Assembly: GCF_018271975.1 (NCBI RefSeq)
Contig: NZ_JAGUCN010000009.1
Span: 1 to 64,000 of the forward strand
Length of the DNA stretch: 64,000 nucleotides
DNA from: Carboxylicivirga mesophila
GTDB lineage: Bacteria; Bacteroidota; Bacteroidia; Bacteroidales; Marinilabiliaceae
Reading direction: 5' to 3'
A program made the translations under genes and the position numbers. Positions within the stretch are counted from its first letter, which is position 1. Each line of letters starts with the position of its first letter. The notes under the pieces were generated by a model that saw only the letters and a list, made by a program, of their open reading frames with translations, was not told the DNA's origin and did no database searches. Shown here in pieces: positions 62,800-64,000 of this stretch.

Positions 62800-63399
62800 A
62801 TGAAAATCATCATCATCAAATACAACGCCGGCAATATTCGTTCGGTTAATAATGCCTTGCTGCGATTAGGTTACGAAGCAGAGATTACTGCTGATCCAAC
62901 CCAAATTCAACAAGCTGATAAAGTCATATTTCCCGGGGTTGGCGAGGCCAGTACTACTATGGCCTATCTGAGGGAAACAGGTCTGGATAAAGTGATTGTT
63001 AACCTGAAACAGCCCGTTTTGGGGATCTGCCTGGGTATGCAGCTCATGTGCAGCCATTCTGAGGAAGGTCATGTCGACTGCTTAAATATTTTCGATGAAA
63101 AAGTAAGAAAATTCCAGCTACCAGAAGGCAATATGGAAAACACTAAAATCCCACACATGGGATGGAACCAGATTACCGATGTGAAAACACCGCTTTTTGA
63201 TGCATCACTGGAAGGGGAATACGTCTATTTTGTACACAGCTACTATGTAGCCCTGGGTGAAGATACGGCGGCCACAACCAATTACATTCTACCTTATAGC
63301 TCCGCCTTGCAAAAGGACAATTTTTACGCCACTCAGTTTCATCCTGAAAAGAGTGGTTCGGTAGGCGAACGCATTTTAGCTAACTTTTTAAGATTATAA
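62800..63399 (+). CDS. hisH: Imidazole glycerol phosphate synthase subunit HisH
   Basis: Glutamine amidotransferase supplying ammonia to HisF; 199 residues. Nucleophile Cys77 (GICLGMQLM) and His181/Glu183 (TQFHPEKSG). It starts the second his gene group. No leader peptide or terminator is visible upstream; the 36-base gap holds the low-complexity GCACGGGCACTGCGCACC words. Confidence 0.95.
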   Translation: MKIIIIKYNAGNIRSVNNALLRLGYEAEITADPTQIQQADKVIFPGVGEASTTMAYLRETGLDKVIVNLKQPVLGICLGMQLMCSHSEEGHVDCLNIFDEKVRKFQLPEGNMENTKIPHMGWNQITDVKTPLFDASLEGEYVYFVHSYYVALGEDTAATTNYILPYSSALQKDNFYATQFHPEKSGSVGERILANFLRL

Positions 63400-63433
63400 T
63401 ACTATTAACCATCCTGTGAGCTTGCGAACAGGA

Positions 63434-63470
63434 GAGCTGACAGCCATAAGCTAGCAGCTAACAGCTTTTT
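63434..63470 (+). repeat. AGCT-rich degenerate spacer before hisA
   Basis: GAGCTGACAGCCATAAGCTA followed by GCAGCTAACAGCTTTTT, ending 8 bases before the hisA ATG. Confidence 0.5.
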
Positions 63471-63477
63471 AAAAAAA

Positions 63478-64000
63478 ATGAATAAAATAGACATCATACC
63501 AGCCATTGACATTATAGATGGTAAGTGTGTGCGACTTAGTCAGGGCGATTACAACAGTAAAAAAGTATATAACGAAGATCCGCTTGAAGTAGCCAAAGAA
63601 TTTGAAGACCATGGCATTAAACGGCTTCACCTGGTGGATCTGGACGGTGCCAAAGCCGGGCGGATCATCAACTACAAAGTGCTTGAACGCATTGCTGGCC
63701 AAACTAATCTAATCATTGACTTTGGCGGTGGCTTAAAGCGCTCTGAGGATCTACATATTGCATTTGAATCTGGTGCGCAGATGGTCACAGGTGGCTCCAT
63801 CGCTGTTAAGAATTCTGAGGAGTTCGAAAGCTGGATAGAACAATATGGTTCTGAGAAAATCATACTGGGAGCAGATGCCAAAGACAATAAAATTGCAGTA
63901 ACCGGCTGGCTCGAAGAAACCGATCAGGAGCTGATCCCTTTTATCAAAGGTTACACTGAAAAGGGCATACAAAAAGTGATTTGTACAGATATCAGCAAAG
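63478..64000 (+). CDS. hisA: Phosphoribosylformimino-5-aminoimidazole carboxamide ribotide isomerase, partial
   Basis: The gene runs off the window; 174 codons are visible from the ATG at 63478. [20 protein letters not shown] holds the first catalytic Asp. [29 protein letters not shown] and the CTDIS near the end (second catalytic Asp) follow. This is a half-barrel-repeat TIM protein closely related to HisF, but the N-terminal pattern fits HisA. hisF and hisI probably follow outside the window (inference). Confidence 0.93.
   Translation, partial: MNKIDIIPAIDIIDGKCVRLSQGDYNSKKVYNEDPLEVAKEFEDHGIKRLHLVDLDGAKAGRIINYKVLERIAGQTNLIIDFGGGLKRSEDLHIAFESGAQMVTGGSIAVKNSEEFESWIEQYGSEKIILGADAKDNKIAVTGWLEETDQELIPFIKGYTEKGIQKVICTDISK

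Overview
The window looks like a chromosomal segment of a Bacteroidota bacterium, probably of the order Marinilabiliales/Bacteroidales (the order is inference). The evidence is the str-S10-spc-alpha ribosomal supercluster without tuf or adk, a zinc-less L36, promoters of the TTTG-N19-TAnnTTTG type instead of -35/-10 boxes, Y_Y_Y/SpoIIE and curlin-repeat proteins, and a trp leader of the Bacteroid-trp type.

Layout. 1-2.5 kb: AT-rich accessory region with three hypothetical minus-strand genes and two families of near-identical direct repeats, resembling a gene-cassette array. 2.7-7.4 kb: hisS, a stand-alone hutH and ychF on plus. 7.4-13.9 kb: a small membrane protein, a two-component-type sensor with a SpoIIE phosphatase output, citrate synthase and enolase on minus. 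14.0-32.0 kb: one continuous minus-strand run of 33 translation, transcription and secretion genes from rpsL to rplQ, including rpmJ (17081-17197) and rpmD (20078-20254), which are too short for routine ORF calling. 32.3-42.7 kb: M28 peptidase and fabD on plus; acs, a receiver/PEP-synthase-like fusion, a lipoprotein and a curli-like amyloid protein on minus. 42.9-48.9 kb: hisG-hisD-hisC-esterase-hisB on minus behind an elaborate leader. 48.9-53.4 kb: bacteriohemerythrin, pssA, and a TetR regulator divergent from a SulP transporter and a beta-carbonic anhydrase. 53.6-60.8 kb: complete trpEGDCFBA behind an attenuator. 60.9-64.0 kb: purU, a TlpA-like thioredoxin, an S23-type four-helix protein, hisH and the start of hisA, which runs off the window.

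Main discovery. The hisG leader holds two complete transcription attenuators in series. Each has a His-rich leader peptide (five His codons each), an antiterminator segment overlapping the peptide's stop codon, and a strong intrinsic terminator. A single promoter with a full consensus match lies upstream of both, and none is visible between them, so polymerase must pass two successive tests of charged tRNA-His. The trp operon has the same design once, with a leader peptide containing Trp-Trp. The his pathway is split: hisGDCB sits behind the double attenuator, while hisH-hisA lies 14 kb away with no visible attenuator.

Other unusual structure includes a 13-unit, 21-bp minisatellite between trpB and trpA, degenerate AGCT-rich spacers just before the starts of several His/Trp-metabolism genes, a dispersed 15-bp word forming inverted repeats inside the his operon, and a carbohydrate-esterase-like gene embedded in the his operon. 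All functional calls rest on motif recognition by eye; no database search was run.
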